From assembly GCF_016808335.1 (NCBI RefSeq), contig NC_053149.1:35418118-35482117 (forward strand): a stretch of 64,000 bases of DNA. The letters run 5' to 3'. The notes below the pieces were generated by a model. That model was given only the letters and a program-made list of their open reading frames with translations, was not told where the DNA came from and did no database searches. The position numbers were made by a program, and so were the translations under genes. Positions 1-11,219 of this stretch are shown here, piece after piece (the stretch's first letter is position 1; every line of letters starts with the position of its first letter). This stretch comes from Panicum virgatum. Lineage: Eukaryota; Streptophyta; Magnoliopsida; Poales; Poaceae.

Positions 1-1448
1 TAACTCATTGTCTTTTGGTATCCATGATATTTATACCCGACAAGTTCACTTCAAGAACCAATGCATAAGGTAGAAACACTTTGCTCTCTTTGTATTTTTT
101 TTATTTCCTTTGATTATACCACTACCTCCACTATCCATGGACTAGCTATCCATTCAACAGCTCTCTACCCAAAGGATGAATTCTATGAGCCATCACCATT
201 TCATCATCTAGCTATGAACTCTGCCCTGGCTTTATACCATGGTTCAAAATTGACCCTTTTCTTTAGCAATTAATAAATCCTTACGATCATTTGCAAGAGT
301 CCAAGAAACTGTGTACACGCTTGGTAATCCCATACATGACACAGGAAACCTTGCAGTGGAAGTTGTTTCCTTTTTCTCTCACAGAGATAATGGAGTAGAG
401 GTACAATCAACAGCTCTCTACCCAAAGAAGTTTGAGTAGATTTTTGTTAGTCATTCGCCCTGATAGAATGCACAGAATCACTACTGATCGACAACCTTAG
501 CTTCGAGCAATTAGAGGAGTCCATAGCAGCAGCATGAGCTAGATTCTTAAGCCTTTTGGCATCTAGCATAGACTTGTGTTTAGACACAAAATCTACCCTA
601 GACCCTTGATGTCGCCACTGGAGGTTGTGCCTTCTTGTTGCATTGAGCTTCATTAAATTTTGTGACACTAGTGAGATGCCTTTCATATTTGCTTGATCAC
701 GATCAACGTACACCCCACATGCTAAACATCTGCAATAAAATCTAACCTTTCACATTCCATCCGTTCACAAAATAGAACTCCATATGTAATGATCTCTCTC
801 TCTCTCTCTCTAGTAATGTTAAAAAGTGCCATGGGCTTTCAAAAAAAAGAAAAAAAAAGAGAGGACCTATGAAGTGTTCAAAAAAAATGGACACATGAAG
901 GTCCAAGAAGAAAATATATATAGCCATGTCCTCAAGTCTTCCAAATAAAGGAGAGAGAGAGGAGAGTTTTATAAAAGGAGTATTTTATTTTCATTATCCA
1001 CTTTCCATACACATGCACAGTCCAAGTTCAGCTGGTATCGTATGTCATCTTCGTGGATCCAAGTTTTTATTTTGCAATATATGTGACACAAGTGCATGCT
1101 CCACATAGGCTATCTTTAGAAGTAAGATGAAAGGAGGCAATGCTTTGGTGAGAATACATACACACTGAGTGACATGAGAAATCCTATGGAGGAGGAGGAG
1201 GAGTAAAGTTATGGTTGGTTTTTTCACAAATCTTTCAACCACCTAGTCATATAGCAGAGAAGTGGAGGAGAGTGAAGTCAACACCATTCAACTCTTCAGC
1301 TTCCTAAACCATTATGGTAGACACATCAAATTTGCAGGTAAAGGGGAAGCGGGGAAGCTTGCAATAATCTGTATGTAGGTGTCATATCACAAGGAGAGCC
1401 GGGTCTGCCTTAGTCCTAGCCTGCACTCAAGGACGAGCGAAGGACTAA
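1..1448. other. Unassigned sequence left of a gypsy LTR
   Basis: No recognisable coding region. Short ORFs on both strands show no family features. There is a (TC)n microsatellite at about 791-812 and A-rich stretches near 841-890. Because a polypurine tract and an LTR follow directly, this is probably the 3' noncoding part of a gypsy internal region, but nothing in it proves that. Confidence 0.4.
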
Positions 1449-1461
1449 GTGTGGGGGAGCT
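1449..1461 (+). other. Polypurine tract of a gypsy element
   Basis: The stretch GTGTGGGGGAGCT lies immediately before an LTR start (TGTTGACG). It follows a motif of the type GGACGAGCGAAGGAC that also precedes the minus-strand LTR at 28843-30364. This is where second-strand synthesis is primed in LTR elements. Confidence 0.7.
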
Positions 1462-2688
1462 TGTTGACGCTCGCTACGAACCCATTATTTTAAGCCTGAA
1501 TTAGAAAATCATGAGAATTACCATTTCATGCATGCATATTTATCCGAAATAATGCCAAATACACATATCCCTTGAAAAATATCGCAAGGATGGGAATTGA
1601 GCAAAAATGCAAGAAAAACACACTACAGAAGCCAAGATGAGTAGTTAAGCCTCTCAAGGATCAAAGGGCCACAAAATAGGCCAAATCGGCATGGAAACTT
1701 GGTATGTGGGACCCACCTATCATCCTCCCATTCAAAGGCAGTGGCCAGAGAGTGGTAGAAGTAGGTCGGTCGAACCCCTTGTTCGTCAGTGGTGCGCTCA
1801 ATGGTCCCCAGCTTCAACATGTCACTCCTCAACGCGTCTCCACATATGTTCTGCATTCTTTGGCTGGCAATTCAGCTACAGACCAACCTACACACCCCTT
1901 GGACATGGCTATAACTAGTAAATGGAGGTAGAATTAGGACACACTTGGACATTTTTCACTCTCCTCTTCCATTTCGAGATATAGGCTCATTCTAGAGGTG
2001 TAACGCTACCTCGATGGTGTTAGAAAATAGCAAGCGAGTGAAGGGAAGTTAGGGATGTGTCGGGTTTGTGCCACCAGCAATGTCCGCCAACTTGTACCTC
2101 GATGGATGCTTATCAATGATAGTAAGTATTCGTGACTTCTTTTGTGCTTTATTTTATTAGTTAAGATTTGTTTTAGTCCCCTAGTTGTTCATGGGACCAT
2201 CATTGACTAGTATAATGGATGCTGTAAAGTAAGACTCCTAATAGACACAAATGTTCTTGATCAACTCTGGAGTTATTAAAAGATGGTGTAAACGTGGTGT
2301 CTAGACTAGACTTTAGCTTTGGTTGTTGTATACTCCACGGTTTGTAGAGGTAGCTGGCAGGTGGTGACAGTCTTGTCTACTCGCTATAATCCTCCATGTC
2401 CTAGCAATACCGCATAAATTGTAATACCTGAACTTGCCTAGTTTTATCCAAGAAGAAGCTGATAGCCCAAAGTAAATAACTAGGTTGTTCTATTTTACCT
2501 CACATTCCTAGTTACAGAAATCCTCTCTACACCTTACCTATATCCATTGTGGTGTCCTTGGATGAACAACCTTAAATAATATACTCACGTTTTGCAGTGG
2601 ATACGATACCTGGAATACTCCTGGGTGAAAGCTACAACGCTATCCGTATGCTTGCGGAGTTATTCATGACGTAAAAAAAATACCAACA
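1462..2688 (+). mobile_element. Ty3/gypsy LTR (TGTTGACGCTC family)
   Basis: The segment starts TGTTGACGCTCGCTACG and ends ATACCAACA, giving matched TGTTG...CAACA termini over 1227 bp. A polypurine tract sits directly upstream, so it reads as a 3' LTR. The sequence directly downstream resembles a primer-binding site and gag leader, which is what follows a 5' LTR. It is related at its start to the minus-strand LTR at 28843-30364 but is not the same family. I see no clear TATA box. The boundaries come from the terminal dinucleotides, because no second copy lies in the window to compare. Confidence 0.7.
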
Positions 2689-3270
2689 CTGGTGTGCTAG
2701 GTAGGGGTGCTCATCAACGATCTACTGGAGAACTCGATGGCAGCATCCAACTTCACTTTGGTGCTAGAGGAGGGCATAACTTTCATCTTCAGCTCTTGGG
2801 TTTGCATCACCAACAGCCATTTTGTGGTTTCAATAGCCAACTCATCAACCCCAAGTAGCCGGAGGTATCAACACCTACATCCAACTGCAATATCAATGAA
2901 CTCGCCGATCATCTCAGCAAATTTCGACTTTCCGATCGAATCGGAAACCACGAGGGTGAGAATAGGTCCAACACGGCTCCTACTCATGATAGGTCCGGAC
3001 CCGAGTTCCTATTTGTACTACGCAATAATGCTACCGTTTACTAGGAGGTGATCCAAACTAATATTTTCGAATATGGAAAAGGACTTGGAAGACCTGCTTC
3101 AACTTGGAGCAGAAGAGAGGGAAGCCACCACATGCCGGGAGGCTTCCATGTGCGACAACTACTCGGACCCCAATGACCATATCAAGCCCTTCCTCGGCAG
3201 TCATTATAGTGTGACAAGGATCGAGCCGATCGGGAGGACACTGGCTAGCAGCCCAAGTAGGGAATAAAAA
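2689..3270 (+). pseudogene. Gypsy primer-binding-site region and gag leader remnant
   Basis: A motif starting TGGTGTGCTAGGTAGGGG begins at 2690, just after the LTR, in the position of a primer-binding site. The usual form in related grass gypsy elements is TGGCGCGCCAGGTAGGGG. After a leader, an open frame from 3073 to 3267 encodes a short hydrophilic segment (EKDLEDLLQLGAEEREA, then a DNYSDPND motif) that resembles the N-terminus of gag in grass gypsy elements. It ends at a stop after 64 codons, with no capsid or zinc-knuckle region. I take it as a truncated gag; the family assignment rests on memory of similar leaders, so it is moderate at best. Confidence 0.45.
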
Positions 3271-3517
3271 AGGAAAGGAAAGAGTAAAGGAAGAAAACGA
3301 TTTTTCTTTGCCTAGAATAGGAAATAAAATTGTAAAAATAGAATTTAGCTCAGAAAAATTCAGGAGAAATTCTTGAAAAAAATTAGAACTCAAACACAAC
3401 CAAACAAAAAAAATATGCAACAGCGTGAGTTTTAAATATCCCAAAATTATTTCTTTTGAAGCTTAAAATTTGAAGAATAAAGCTAAACACTCTAAAGGTG
3501 AATTTTAGGGTGTTACA
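3271..3517 (-). mobile_element. LTR fragment starting TGTAACACCC (minus strand)
   Basis: Read on the minus strand from 3517, the sequence starts TGTAACACCCTAAAATTCAC, a start shared by many grass gypsy LTRs. Only about 250 AT-rich bases are visible before it merges with the gag remnant, so this is a fragment with an undefined other end. Confidence 0.4.
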
Positions 3518-3778
3518 AGCGTATTAGCTAAAACATACTTATAATGAGCAAGCACTTAATCAAAAGTATTAGAAGAATTTGGCTATGTGGATGTAGATGT
3601 GTTGCGATGGTCTAGAGCCATATAACTAGGAGAATCGGTCAGACCAATTATTGAAATCTGTTAGATCACTTAGGGTATATATGGTTTTGCCTGTTTTGCC
3701 ACAGTTGCAAATATGGGTCAAAGTCACAACTGAGATGGGATTGATAGGTGCTGGTACTTAGGTTATAGTTGGTATGTT
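3518..3778. other. Intervening sequence without a gene
   Basis: AT-rich sequence with no coding, RNA or repeat feature that I can name. Confidence 0.4.
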
Positions 3779-4000
3779 CACTACTACAGATCAAGTCATT
3801 GCAAACGCCTCATCACCACCGGTTCGTTTCAAATCGGCAGTGATAGAATATCACCGCCGATTCATAATACGACCCAACGTTGAAAGGTACAACAGGCATC
3901 ATCGTCGAATTGTAATACAACCTGACGGTGATAACAGGCTATCACCACCGGGTCACATTATATTACGACCAAGCGGTGATGCGTGCACACCCTAGATATA
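3779..4000 (+). mobile_element. CACTA terminus with subterminal repeats
   Basis: It begins CACTACTACAGATC, a typical CACTA inverted terminus. It continues with degenerate inverted and direct units built on TATCACCGCCG / CGGCGGTGATA (3827-3990). No matching opposite terminus or target duplication was found, so this is one end only. The pyrimidine-rich stretch at 4000-4060 that follows is like the 5' leader found next to other CACTA ends in this window. Confidence 0.5.
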
Positions 4001-4326
4001 TATTTTCCCCTTCCCTCTCTGTACTCTCTCGTTCCTTACCTCAATCTCGTTCCTCGATAGATACGTTGGTGGAGGTATAGCGGCGAAGGCGATGTCCCTA
4101 ACCTTGGTGACATTACCCATTAGTCAGACTTCAACGCTTGCGAGTACTTGTGGAGATCCTCTTCATTAGGCTTCTTCTTGCGCTCCTCCAGTATCTGGTG
4201 AATATTTTCAGGAAGTGGGTCGATCATCGGCTTGACGATGTTTCTAGTGTTGATCTCAGAGAGATCCTCACACATCAATGCAACCGTTGTAGCACTTCTT
4301 CTTCCCTAGCGGAGTCACCAAAAAAT

Positions 4327-4737
4327 ATGTTGACGCAAAAACGTGCAGTGCCAAATACCGAGCATTGAACGTGCAATACATGGGAGCCCACACCGCAGTG
4401 CCCCATGAAAGCGGTCTGATCGGCTTACCAAACCAATCTGACCGGTTTGCGCAGATGCGTGGCGAGATGGCCCCTACTTGCTGCATGTTAGGTGCTCTAT
4501 GTTTTGACGCGGAACTTTTTTTTGCGTCAACATGTTAATACATGGCCTACAAGTTTAATTATATGAAAAGCTAAGTACCGGCTTGATTGGTTTGCGCATA
4601 GGAGCAGCGAGTTGGGCACCTGCGTGCTGCATGTTCAGTGGTGCTTGGTATTTGGCGCGGCGCTTTTTTGCGTCAACAACTTGTCAATAATAGTATAGGG
4701 CCTACAGGTTTAATTATATGAAAAGCTAAGTATTCAT
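4327..4737. repeat. Foldback repeat with TGTTGACGCAAAAA ends and a duplicated arm
   Basis: TGTTGACGCAAAAACG at about 4329 is mirrored by TTTTTTTGCGTCAACA ending near 4531, giving a small inverted-repeat element of about 200 bp. The right part (GGTTTGCGCA ... GCGTCAACA ... TTTAATTATATGAAAAGC) occurs again at about 4588-4735 in direct orientation, offset by roughly 160 bases. It could be a Mutator-type or other MITE; no target duplication was identified. Confidence 0.5.
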
Positions 4738-5470
4738 GTCTTTTTTTTAACTTGATCACGCTATATATCGATTAGATATGCATTTACACCAAACACAATG
4801 CAAACCACATCCTCCATTCCTCACGAAGAGAAGTTCTGTGGTCCCTGAAAGCTACCACCATGTACGTACCCTATCTCTTAGGGGAAAGCGCCAGCAATAA
4901 ATACAACTACTAATTTAACATGTACAAATTTATTATCCCCCTCACCCAAAATAGAAGCTATTGTTTTAACTTGGTGCGGTCTCCAAATTAAATTGTATTT
5001 TAACTCTTATTTCCACCAATACTGCAGTGCTTAGACCAGTCTCAATGGGAAGTGTCAGCGCATAGTTAGCAAGACTGTGAACTAGGTAACTAGCCGAAGG
5101 AGTGTCATCATATGACACTTCTCTGACATTCCGTGACACCCCCCTTCTCTCTCTTCTGACATGTCTGCAAATTTAATACTCATGACACTCTCATTAAATT
5201 TGGCCTATAGCAATAGAATGAAATCTACATGCGATGCTAATCATAGGTCAAAGTTTACTATGCAAGATCTAAATATTGAAATGGGTGTGCGCCTCACATT
5301 TTAGAAGAAAGAGGGGAGTATTTGGAATACAAATCCACCCGTTATAGTTTATCTTCTTGTCTTTGCTTGTTCTTATGGGATCATGATACTGTGTAAAATT
5401 GCAGCAATCTTTCCTGACCAAATGTTACTAAGGTACCCACACACAAACACACGCGCGTTCTCACACACAC
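4738..5470. other. Intergenic sequence without a gene
   Basis: AT-rich. Nothing coding. The stretch near 5031-5050 (AGACCAGTCTCAATGGG) resembles one end of a common grass MITE, but no partner end was found. A CA-rich microsatellite (5440-5470) abuts the next CACTA terminus. Confidence 0.4.
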
Positions 5471-5744
5471 CACTACAAGAACAACAATATTTCGGTGTTT
5501 TGGTCCGAAACTAAAATAACACGGCTATTTAGTAATGGTCAATGACACCATCTAGTACTAAAGGGTGACATTTTGTACCGGTCGATGTCTTGGCCCGGTA
5601 CTAATTGATGCTCCCACTGCCAGAAAAAGAGCTATTAGTACCGGGCGGCAGACGCCCTTAGTACCAGCTGCAGCAGTCGGTACCAACTGGCCGGTACTAA
5701 ATGGACGTCCATTTAGTACCGGTCGCAACGTCCGGTACTAAAAG

Positions 5745-5789
5745 AACCATTTAGTACCGGTCGGTAACACCGACCGGTACTAAATGGTT
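5745..5789. repeat. Perfect 21-bp palindromic arm pair inside the CACTA array
   Basis: AACCATTTAGTACCGGTCGGT (5745-5765) is followed, after the 3-base spacer AAC, by its exact reverse complement at 5769-5789. A second, longer and nearly perfect pair lies at about 6055-6111. Confidence 0.85.
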
Positions 5790-5870
5790 TTGCACCCAAA
5801 AATTAAAGAAAAAAATGTGGAGCAGCTAGGAGACCCCCGCACACACACACGCATCGTAATATACACGTGT

Positions 5871-5970
5871 CACAAGTCACGCGAATTTCGCTCATGCGCG
5901 GTCCGCGGGAATCGAACTCACGACCTCCGACCTCGCGCGAGCCTTCCTTACCATCCCACCTATGCATCAC
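5871..5970 (-). repeat. tRNA-like (SINE-like) unit, copy 1
   Basis: On the minus strand a box-A-like TGGTAAGGAAGGC is followed about 35 bases later by a T-arm/box-B motif GAGTTCGATTCC (complement of 5908-5917 and flanks). The unit matches two plus-strand units at 6301-6400 and 6451-6580 throughout. It does not fold as a complete tRNA, so it is not called a tRNA gene. Confidence 0.5.
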
Positions 5971-6264
5971 TTGTGACTGGATGTGAGATGCATTCCTTTT
6001 AAAGTAACCCCTAGAGGACCATTTAGTACCGGGCCAAGCCACTGACCGGTACTAAATGTCGCATTTTAGTACCGGCCGGTAACACTGACCGGTACTAAAA
6101 TGCGACATTTAGTACCGGCCGGTGACTTGGCCCGGTACTAAAATGGTTCTGGGAGCTTCCAAATTTGAACCCGGTGCTAAAGTGGCGTCGAGGCAACTTT
6201 AGTACCGGACCAAAGCATGACCGGTACTAACGGCCGGGGGCGAATGAGCCATTTTCTAGTAGTG

Positions 6265-6580
6265 TCCACGGGTTATGTTAAAAGGAAAGCATATCTAACT
6301 TCATCACATGTGCTTCGTAGGTGAGATGGAAATGAAGGTTCATACGAGGCTTGAGATCATGAGTTCGAATCCTACAGATATGCATGAAATTCGGGTGTTT
6401 TGAACGGGACTAAATGATCCTCCACGGGTTACGTTAAATATCTAACTTCATCACATGTGCTTCATAGATGAGATGAAAAGGAAGGTTCATGCGAGACTTG
6501 AGGTCATGAGTTCGAATCCTACGGACCATGCTTGTGCATATAGTATGCGTGAAATTCGGGCGTTTTGGCTAGCACTAAAT
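6265..6580 (+). repeat. tRNA-like (SINE-like) units, copies 2 and 3, in tandem
   Basis: Two direct copies each run from TCCACGGGTTA through ATCTAACTTCATCACATGTG and a box-A-like GGTGAGATGGAAATGAAGG to GAGTTCGAATCCTAC (box-B-like, 6363-6372 and 6510-6519), then GAAATTCGGG. Spacing of the box motifs fits RNA polymerase III type 2 promoters. They sit between two CACTA array blocks. Confidence 0.5.
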
Positions 6581-6670
6581 CGCGTGGTATTTAGTACCGA
6601 CTAATTGTTACTAGTCAGCCATCCGGTATTAGAGGGGGTGCTGACCGGTACTAAAGGCTAGTTCTCTAGG
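6581..6670. repeat. CACTA subterminal repeat fragment
   Basis: Further copies of TTTAGTACCGAC and GACCGGTACTAAAG mark a remnant of the same or a sister CACTA end. No clean terminus is visible. Confidence 0.5.
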
Positions 6671-7103
6671 TGCACGCGCTCACACACACATAGCTGATGA
6701 ATTTATTGAAGAATAAAATTAAATTCAGCTCAAAGTAGTTCACAGCTATCTTCGTGTATACATTTTTATGTCCAGATATGAATAATTATTTTGCCTTCCA
6801 TATAGTAATGTGTAGATAGTTTCAATTAAATAATTTGTAATATTTATACTGACTAAGTAGCTCTCATGAATTAATGATGAGATATCGCCTCCAACAACAT
6901 CAATCAAAATCATATCCCGAAAGAAATCAAACTAGCGTTGAAATTACTATCATTAGAAAGAGATGGGTTTTGGTAATCTATGTGTCCGTGAGGAATCTGA
7001 AAATATTTGATTGCTTCCATGGATGTCATCGGGCATTTTATTATATCAATTAAAAATGAACCAGATTTGAATATGTTGGCTAACATTAGTGGGCACGCAA
7101 TTC
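6671..7103. other. Intervening AT-rich sequence
   Basis: No gene or recognisable repeat. It supplies the TTA target site of the CACTA element that follows. Confidence 0.5.
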
Positions 7104-7116
7104 TTACACTGCTGGA

Positions 7117-7275
7117 AAAACCGTCATTAGTACCGGGCCGGAACCCGGTTTGTACCGGGCGTCGGCCCGGTACCGCCTGACCGGTACTAAGTGGGCCGCC
7201 AGTTAGTACTGGTCAGGCGGCCCAGTACTAAAGGTGCACTTTAGTACTGGTCGGTGTTACTGACCGGTACTAAAT
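7117..7275. repeat. Left subterminal repeat array of the CACTA element
   Basis: Alternating TTAGTACCGGGCC and GACCGGTACTAA units, direct and inverted, within 170 bases of the left terminus. Such arrays bind the element's own proteins in the En/Spm family. Confidence 0.8.
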
Positions 7276-7829
7276 GTCTTTTTTTTCTGTTTTTCCATTT
7301 TTTGGGTTTCAACTAATTTGTATTCGTATATGTTTGCGTATTTACATTCTAGCACGTCAGCGTATTTGTATATATTCATATCTAGCATACAATTGAATAC
7401 ATTTATTATAATTACATAAACTTTAAATATTATATGTACTTCTAATATAAATATATTAATAATAAACTCAGGATTCATAATATATTTACAAGTCGTCGTG
7501 CACATAAGTTATGTCCGACTAAATTTCTACAAGATACTAAGGGTCCTTAGGCGCCTCATCATCGCTGATGTTCTTATTCGGATCCGCTCGACCCACACTT
7601 ATCCTAGGATTCGCATAAAATTCTCTAGTTGGATTTATGATCTCATCTAGGATGAATCCACAGATTGATTCTTGAATTGCTTTGAATCTTTCCGGATGGA
7701 TGAGGGCATCCGCCATGCAAGTAATCTGTCAAGTGCAAACACCAATACTTTGAATTAGTACCTAAATGGAACTAAATGCAAGTAATTGTCAGAAATGTTG
7801 TTGTACGTACTATATGTTCATGTTGTGAC

Positions 7830-9151
7830 ATCGAGCTGCGGCAGGCAAAATCCATTATGTACTCACATACGTAGTAGCCACATAAGTTGTTTCCTGGTGC
7901 CTGTCTCATAATCTATATATACATATATATGGGTTATAAAATATTTATGTTGATTAAAGAAACGATAGTAGATGTGCGATATGTATTTGTACCGGCCAGT
8001 TAGTGGTGAATTCTAGCGGGGCTGGAGGTGACAATATTCCTATATGTTTTTGGAGGAAGCGAGCCCATGCTTTTTGGATGATGTTTATGAGGTCTTGGTA
8101 ATAATATGTTGGCTTTCTCAAGGAGTCGTACACCGAACTCGGCATCTATCGATCTCGATAATAAGAAGGATCCAGTGAAACCTGTTTCATGCACATGTAT
8201 GTATATATAAGAAATGTTGGATATATATACACATATATAGTGAAGTCAAGAAAAAAGATAAAGAACTCACTCAAAGTTGTACGGAAACAGAATGTATTGA
8301 CAAGTATTCTGCTTATGCAAGGCCCTGAGTATGTTGTTCTCGGTCCGATTAGGCCATTTTCTGACACTCTCCTCATGTATATTACATGGGTCTATGAAGC
8401 CGACGTGATATATCCCTTTTCTTTGGCATTCTTGAACCTCCATCTTACATGATAAAAAAAGAAGGAAGAGGATGAGAAAACACATAATTAGTAGAGTTAT
8501 GGTACTATATACAAAAGGTAGGACAAAGTACACTTACATACAAAATACACAGAGGAGAGACTTGTCTAGGGCGTCTTGATGGTACAGACCATAAAGATTT
8601 TCAAAATAAATCCATATGTCATCCAACCCCCGATGGAAATGCCTATCTTGTATTCGGGCACGGAAACATACATCCTTCGATGCACTTGCCTTCATGTACC
8701 ATGCATGCAACTCACGTATCCTAATTGGTAGTTTCGGAATGAACTCTTCCCACATAAGAGGTTCCCCCAACATGAAAGGTTTTTTGTTTGCCCCTGGGTG
8801 AACCTCGATTGGAGCCTCTTCGAGCAGCTGAGCTTTTGTGAGGCTGCTTTCCAACGCAAACTGAGCAGTAACTGCATCCTTTTAGGAGAGGACTTCGAGC
8901 GGGGGTATCAATTGCTTGGACTGTTGTCCGAGCTGGGGAACTTGGTTGCTCCGACGATTACTTGGCTTCTCCCAGGACTTTGTGATCTGGCGGTCATAGT
9001 CCGATAGGGGTGCCCTGTACTTCGGTTGGAGTAAAGATCTGAAGTATTTCTTATCTGCCTCTGACCATTGGTGCACCGGTGGAGGCTTTTTTGGCGCGAA
9101 ATGAGCTCTGACGTGCTCGCACACACTTTCGTCCAATTCCTCCTGAGTCAT
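7830..9151 (-). pseudogene. CACTA second gene, 3' part: Ulp1 (C48) peptidase-like domain
   Basis: Reading right to left, exon-like frames give a hydrophilic segment with HQWSEADKKYFRSLLQPKY (9.0-9.1 kb), a conserved region with GEPLMWEEFIPKLPIRIREL (8.7-8.8 kb), then LFPYNF, YDSLRK...LINIIQKAW and finally PGNNLCGYYVCEYIMDF (about 7830-7910). This is the order seen in Ulp1/SENP-like cysteine proteases, and the Cys of NNLCGYYV is the expected nucleophile. The expected His-Asp stretch around LFPYNF is interrupted at an exon edge or lost. Ulp1-family proteases cut SUMO from targets. Such genes ride in several plant transposon families; their role there is unknown. Several frame changes show it is split by introns or broken; I cannot fix the splice sites. 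Confidence 0.65.
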
Positions 9152-9159
9152 ATGGTATG

Positions 9160-11201
9160 CTAACTTCTGTGGTGGAGGCTTTTCTTTCTTCTTCTTGGGG
9201 GTGTTCCTCTTCTTAGGAGGCGGCGCAACCTTTGTGCTCTTCCTTGCCTGCGCAGGCGGTGGCGGTGGGACCGAAGGCTTCGCGCTATCCTTCTTCGCCT
9301 TCGGAGGTGGTGACGATGGGACCCAAGGCCCTGAGCTAGCACTTGAGTCCCTTGCGGGCTCGATTGGAGCCGGACTGGGACTCCTTTGTGGTGCCGGTGG
9401 TGATCTCGGAGCTGGACTGGGACTCCTATGTGCTGCCAGTGGTGATCTCGGAGCTGGACTCTAACTAGGACCACTTTGGGCTGCCGGTGACTTGACGGGC
9501 TCGGAGCCGGGAGTATTGGCGAATTGTGTCCCAAAGGCCAATCGTATGTACCGCTTGTTCCAACAGATCCATGTGCGCACGGCGTGTCCGAGTTCCTCTT
9601 CTCCGTCGCCTCCAAGGATCTCGAGGTTGAGGTCTTCCCATTCTGGCTTGGCTCGATTGACAATGACCCTAGCATATCCTTCTGAAATTGGCCTGCCATG
9701 AATTGTCCCACCTAGGACAGGCACTTCAGCAATGCCGTGCGCGACCAATTTGATCTTTTTCCTCTGCTGATATAGAAGCTCACAGGGTGTCCTCACGGTT
9801 ATGTCATCCATCGGGTAATGTTCTGACTCATCCGCAACCATTGTGGGTTGACCTCCGGCTGGGTGCTCCGTGGAAGCGACGCTGCTAAGGCATTGCGAGC
9901 CGGGGCTGCTCTCCAAATTGGCAGCTGATCTGGCTTCTTGTTGGTGTGCCTGGCTGCTACCTGCCATTACCCCTTCAATCGAAGCTATCCTCTGTTCCAG
10001 GGCACGCATCTTATCTTCCTGTTCAGCCTTCTTCCTGGATCTGCTTCGATAGGTCTCAATGTTAGCACTGAAGCCATGCTTTCATGGAACTACACCCATA
10101 CCTCGCACACGTCCTGTGTGTTTCGGTGTCCCGAGAGCATATGTCAGCTCATCTTTCTCTCTGTCGGGCTTGAAACTGCCTTCGGACACGGCCTTTAGTG
10201 CCTCATCCAGCCTATTGGCCGCTTCTCTTATGGCGTCGCTAGTAATAAGCGAGCCATCTTTCGGGTTTAGGGAGCCTCCATGAGTGTAGAAGAAATGCTT
10301 TGCTCACTGTGGCCAGTCGAAAGTCGTCAGTACGATTCCCCTTGCAGTGAGGTCATCTTCCATTTATTGCCATTTGGGGATTGCCATCGAATAACCTCCT
10401 TGCCAAGATGATGAAAGTGTATTTTCTTGCTTGCATTCTCTTTGGCTTGTGCTGTCCTTTTCTCGCTGGTCTCGGACAGTTTGTACTGCACAAATGCATC
10501 CCAAAAGGGATGTTGCTTCTTGAAGTGCTTCTCGAAGTCTGGCACGCAGCCCTTCTTTATGTAGTCTTTGTTCAAGTTCTTCTTGAACGTCTAGAAAGAA
10601 ATAACCATCTTCTTCATGACCCAATCCTTAAAGATTTCTTCTTTGTCCTATGGGAAACTGAAGTGTTGTTTGACATCTGCCCATAGCATTTGCTTCTCTG
10701 TTTCAGGGACGATGTCAGCATCATTATCAGTGCTTTTGGTTTTCTTCCAGAGCTTGAAGCTAATGGGGATTTTCTCCCTGACATAACATCCGCACTGATT
10801 CACCACAGTCATCTTAACCACCTTGGGAGACTTGGGTTCCCCATTCGGGTGCAACGAGGTGATCGTGGTATGGCCCTCCATCTTTTTCTTCAAGCCTCGT
10901 TTACGTTTTGAGCTCCTCGATCCGGAAGCCTGAAATTATATATATGTATATATGTTACTACATGTTTGTCATTCATAAGTCTCTCATATCCTGTGATCGA
11001 ATTTCCGGTGACCTCGGGGATGTCATCTTCCACGTGCTTTTCTTCCATAGTGTCGGCATCGCCATCACCGGTATCATTGAGATACTGGCTGCCATCATCC
11101 TCGTTTTGATCCTCTTGAAAACACCCTGCGGCTTGGGTGCCTTCTTGGATCATTTCTTGGAGGGCGTACTCGTCTTCGAAATCACATTGAAAGGGATCCA
11201 T
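9160..11201 (-). pseudogene. CACTA second gene, 5' part: transposon-type conserved domain and proline-rich linker
   Basis: A start at 11201 opens an acidic N-terminus (MDPFQCDFEDEYALQEMIQE). Next come segments at 10.65-10.89 kb and 10.33-10.58 kb (PDFEKHFKKQHPFWDAFVQY), and a conserved block at 9461-10009 with CELLYQQRKKIKLVAHGI, TIHGRPISEGYARV and GGDGEEELGHAVRTWICW. This combination is common in the second gene of grass CACTA elements, upstream of a Ulp1-like domain. Between 9.16 and 9.46 kb lies a repetitive Pro/Ser-rich stretch with SSPAPS-like units. Frame changes between blocks partly reflect introns (an exon end near 10.93 kb runs into AT-rich sequence). No function beyond transposon accessory gene is claimed. 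Confidence 0.6.
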
Positions 11202-11219
11202 CTCGATCCCTTTGCAAAC

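Larger units (their letters stand above)
5471..6264. mobile_element. Non-autonomous CACTA element (TACCGG subterminal repeats)
   Basis: The left end reads CACTACAAGAAC and the right end ATTTTCTAGTAGTG. Both ends are filled with alternating direct and inverted copies of TTTAGTACCGGTC / GACCGGTACTAAA, the array recognised by CACTA transposases. There is no coding capacity. The flanking triplets (CAC left, TCC right) do not match, so either the target duplication has decayed or the two ends are not from one insertion. A tRNA-like unit lies inside on the minus strand. Confidence 0.65.

Noticed and set aside
61..273. 70-codon plus-strand frame at the window start
   Set aside because: No domain, no codon bias, AT-rich; likely chance.
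5031..5240. MITE with AGACCAGTCTCAATGG end
   Set aside because: Only one end is recognisable; no inverted partner or target duplication found.
5803..6042. tRNA gene on the minus strand
   Set aside because: Box A/B-like motifs are present, but no acceptor stem or anticodon arm could be paired; kept as SINE-like repeat.
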